A stretch of DNA of 49,076 nt from Dehalococcoidia bacterium. GTDB lineage: Bacteria; Chloroflexota; Dehalococcoidia; Dehalococcoidales; JAUXAP01. The notes under the pieces are model-generated. The model was not told where the DNA came from. It did not search any database and saw only the letters and a program-made list of their open reading frames with translations. The stretch covers positions 1 to 49,076 of the forward strand of contig JAUXAP010000005.1 of NCBI GenBank assembly GCA_030619865.1. The letters are read 5' to 3'. The translations under genes and the position numbers were made by a program. Every line of letters starts with the position of its first letter. The stretch's first letter is position 1. This document shows, one piece after another, positions 48,675-49,076 of this stretch.

Positions 48675-49073
48675 TTATTTCTTTGGCTTCACTTCATGCA
48701 ATTGAATCCAACCACGCCCCTCGGCATCACGGACACCGGCAAGGCTTCTGCCAGTATGTTGTTCAAACTCTGGTCCATAGTGGAATGGGACTTCTTTACT
48801 TTTCAGCTCCTCACATTCTTTCTCTAAATCAGCCACTTCAAAGGCGAGATGTTCAAGATATGGTCTGTCAGGATTGTTCTTAGATTCCTCAGTTACCGGG
48901 ACAAAGTGAAATTCTAAATCACCGGCGGGTGAGGCTAGTTCGATATGCATATCACCTGTCGGACGCTTAACGCGTCTTACAACCTTAAATCCTAGCTTTT
49001 CAGTAAAGTACTTGACTGTCTTTTCTACGTTATCGACGTGGAACTGTAAGTGATTAACCTTTCCTAGAGCCAT
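48675..49073 (-). CDS. VOC/glyoxalase-fold protein (copy 2)
   Basis: 132 residues, ATG at 49073, three bases from the window end, so its SD is not fully visible. Same opening MALGKVNHLQFHVDN and closing WIQLHEVKPK as copy 1, with LEHLAFEVADLEKECEELKSKEV in the middle. First visible gene of the KxH enolase operon; the operon may continue beyond the window. Confidence 0.88.
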   Translation of the reverse strand: MALGKVNHLQFHVDNVEKTVKYFTEKLGFKVVRRVKRPTGDMHIELASPAGDLEFHFVPVTEESKNNPDRPYLEHLAFEVADLEKECEELKSKEVPFHYGPEFEQHTGRSLAGVRDAEGRGWIQLHEVKPKK

Positions 49074-49076
49074 ATT

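Overview
The window is a compact chromosomal segment with moderate GC. Intergenic gaps are short, SD sequences are of the AGGAGG type, and genes are mostly in co-directional runs. Gene content (a stand-alone core MetE-like protein next to metK/ahcY, GuaB3, DUF6485, HEAT-repeat proteins, and an array of enolase-superfamily paralogues with VOC proteins) suggests an uncultured, probably anaerobic Chloroflexota of the Dehalococcoidia/SAR202 side. That placement is an inference from gene families, not from a marker-gene tree.

Region 1 (1-9374, minus strand) is one long apparent transcription unit. It runs from an mtnP promoter through mtnP, a core MetE-like methionine synthase, a Cys-rich DUF6485 protein, a 32-residue basic mini-protein missed by the ORF track, a THEP1 NTPase, the two halves of a split COG2187-type phosphotransferase/kinase, a PHP phosphoesterase, a SAM methyltransferase, ahcY, metK, a DUF4760-like membrane protein, and a Dph6-like PP-loop gene cut by the left edge. 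It links MTA removal, methionine synthesis, SAM synthesis and SAH hydrolysis, i.e. the activated methyl cycle.

Region 2 (9609-14652, plus) is a signalling island: a small orphan protein, a leader with two tandem hairpins, then cheR, a SpoIIAA/STAS-like protein, a cytosolic multi-PAS histidine kinase with an 84-bp duplicated coiled coil, a CheY-like receiver and an OmpR-type regulator. A tRNA-Thr(CGT) with encoded CCA follows on the minus strand.

Region 3 (14947-38859) is mostly core housekeeping: ribF, tyrS, an SDR, a PanE-like reductase, ligA, pth, mtnA, an unknown 258-residue protein, guaB3, rsmI, a Cys-rich small protein, metG, ftsH, an endonuclease IV-like TIM barrel, a HEAT-repeat protein, rsfS, ndk, an MDR oxidoreductase, thiL-tsaE-tsaB, thrC, an MFS transporter and folE. 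Unusual translation or transcription starts stand out: rsfS apparently starts at CTG, the HEAT protein has no ordinary start at normal SD spacing, and thiL looks leaderless.

Region 4 (38878-49076) is an accessory catabolic region. One minus-strand operon carries an enolase-superfamily enzyme (KxK), a PreA/dihydroorotate dehydrogenase-like flavoprotein with two 4Fe-4S motifs, a DUF6282 metal-dependent hydrolase and a maleate isomerase/Asp-Glu racemase-like protein. A YjbQ protein and a SelA/DgaE-like PLP enzyme follow. Then comes a tandem array of three enolase paralogues that all carry KxH in place of KxK, flanked by two VOC paralogues and a degenerate remnant of a third VOC start. These two enolase clusters are the best candidates for undescribed catabolic systems.
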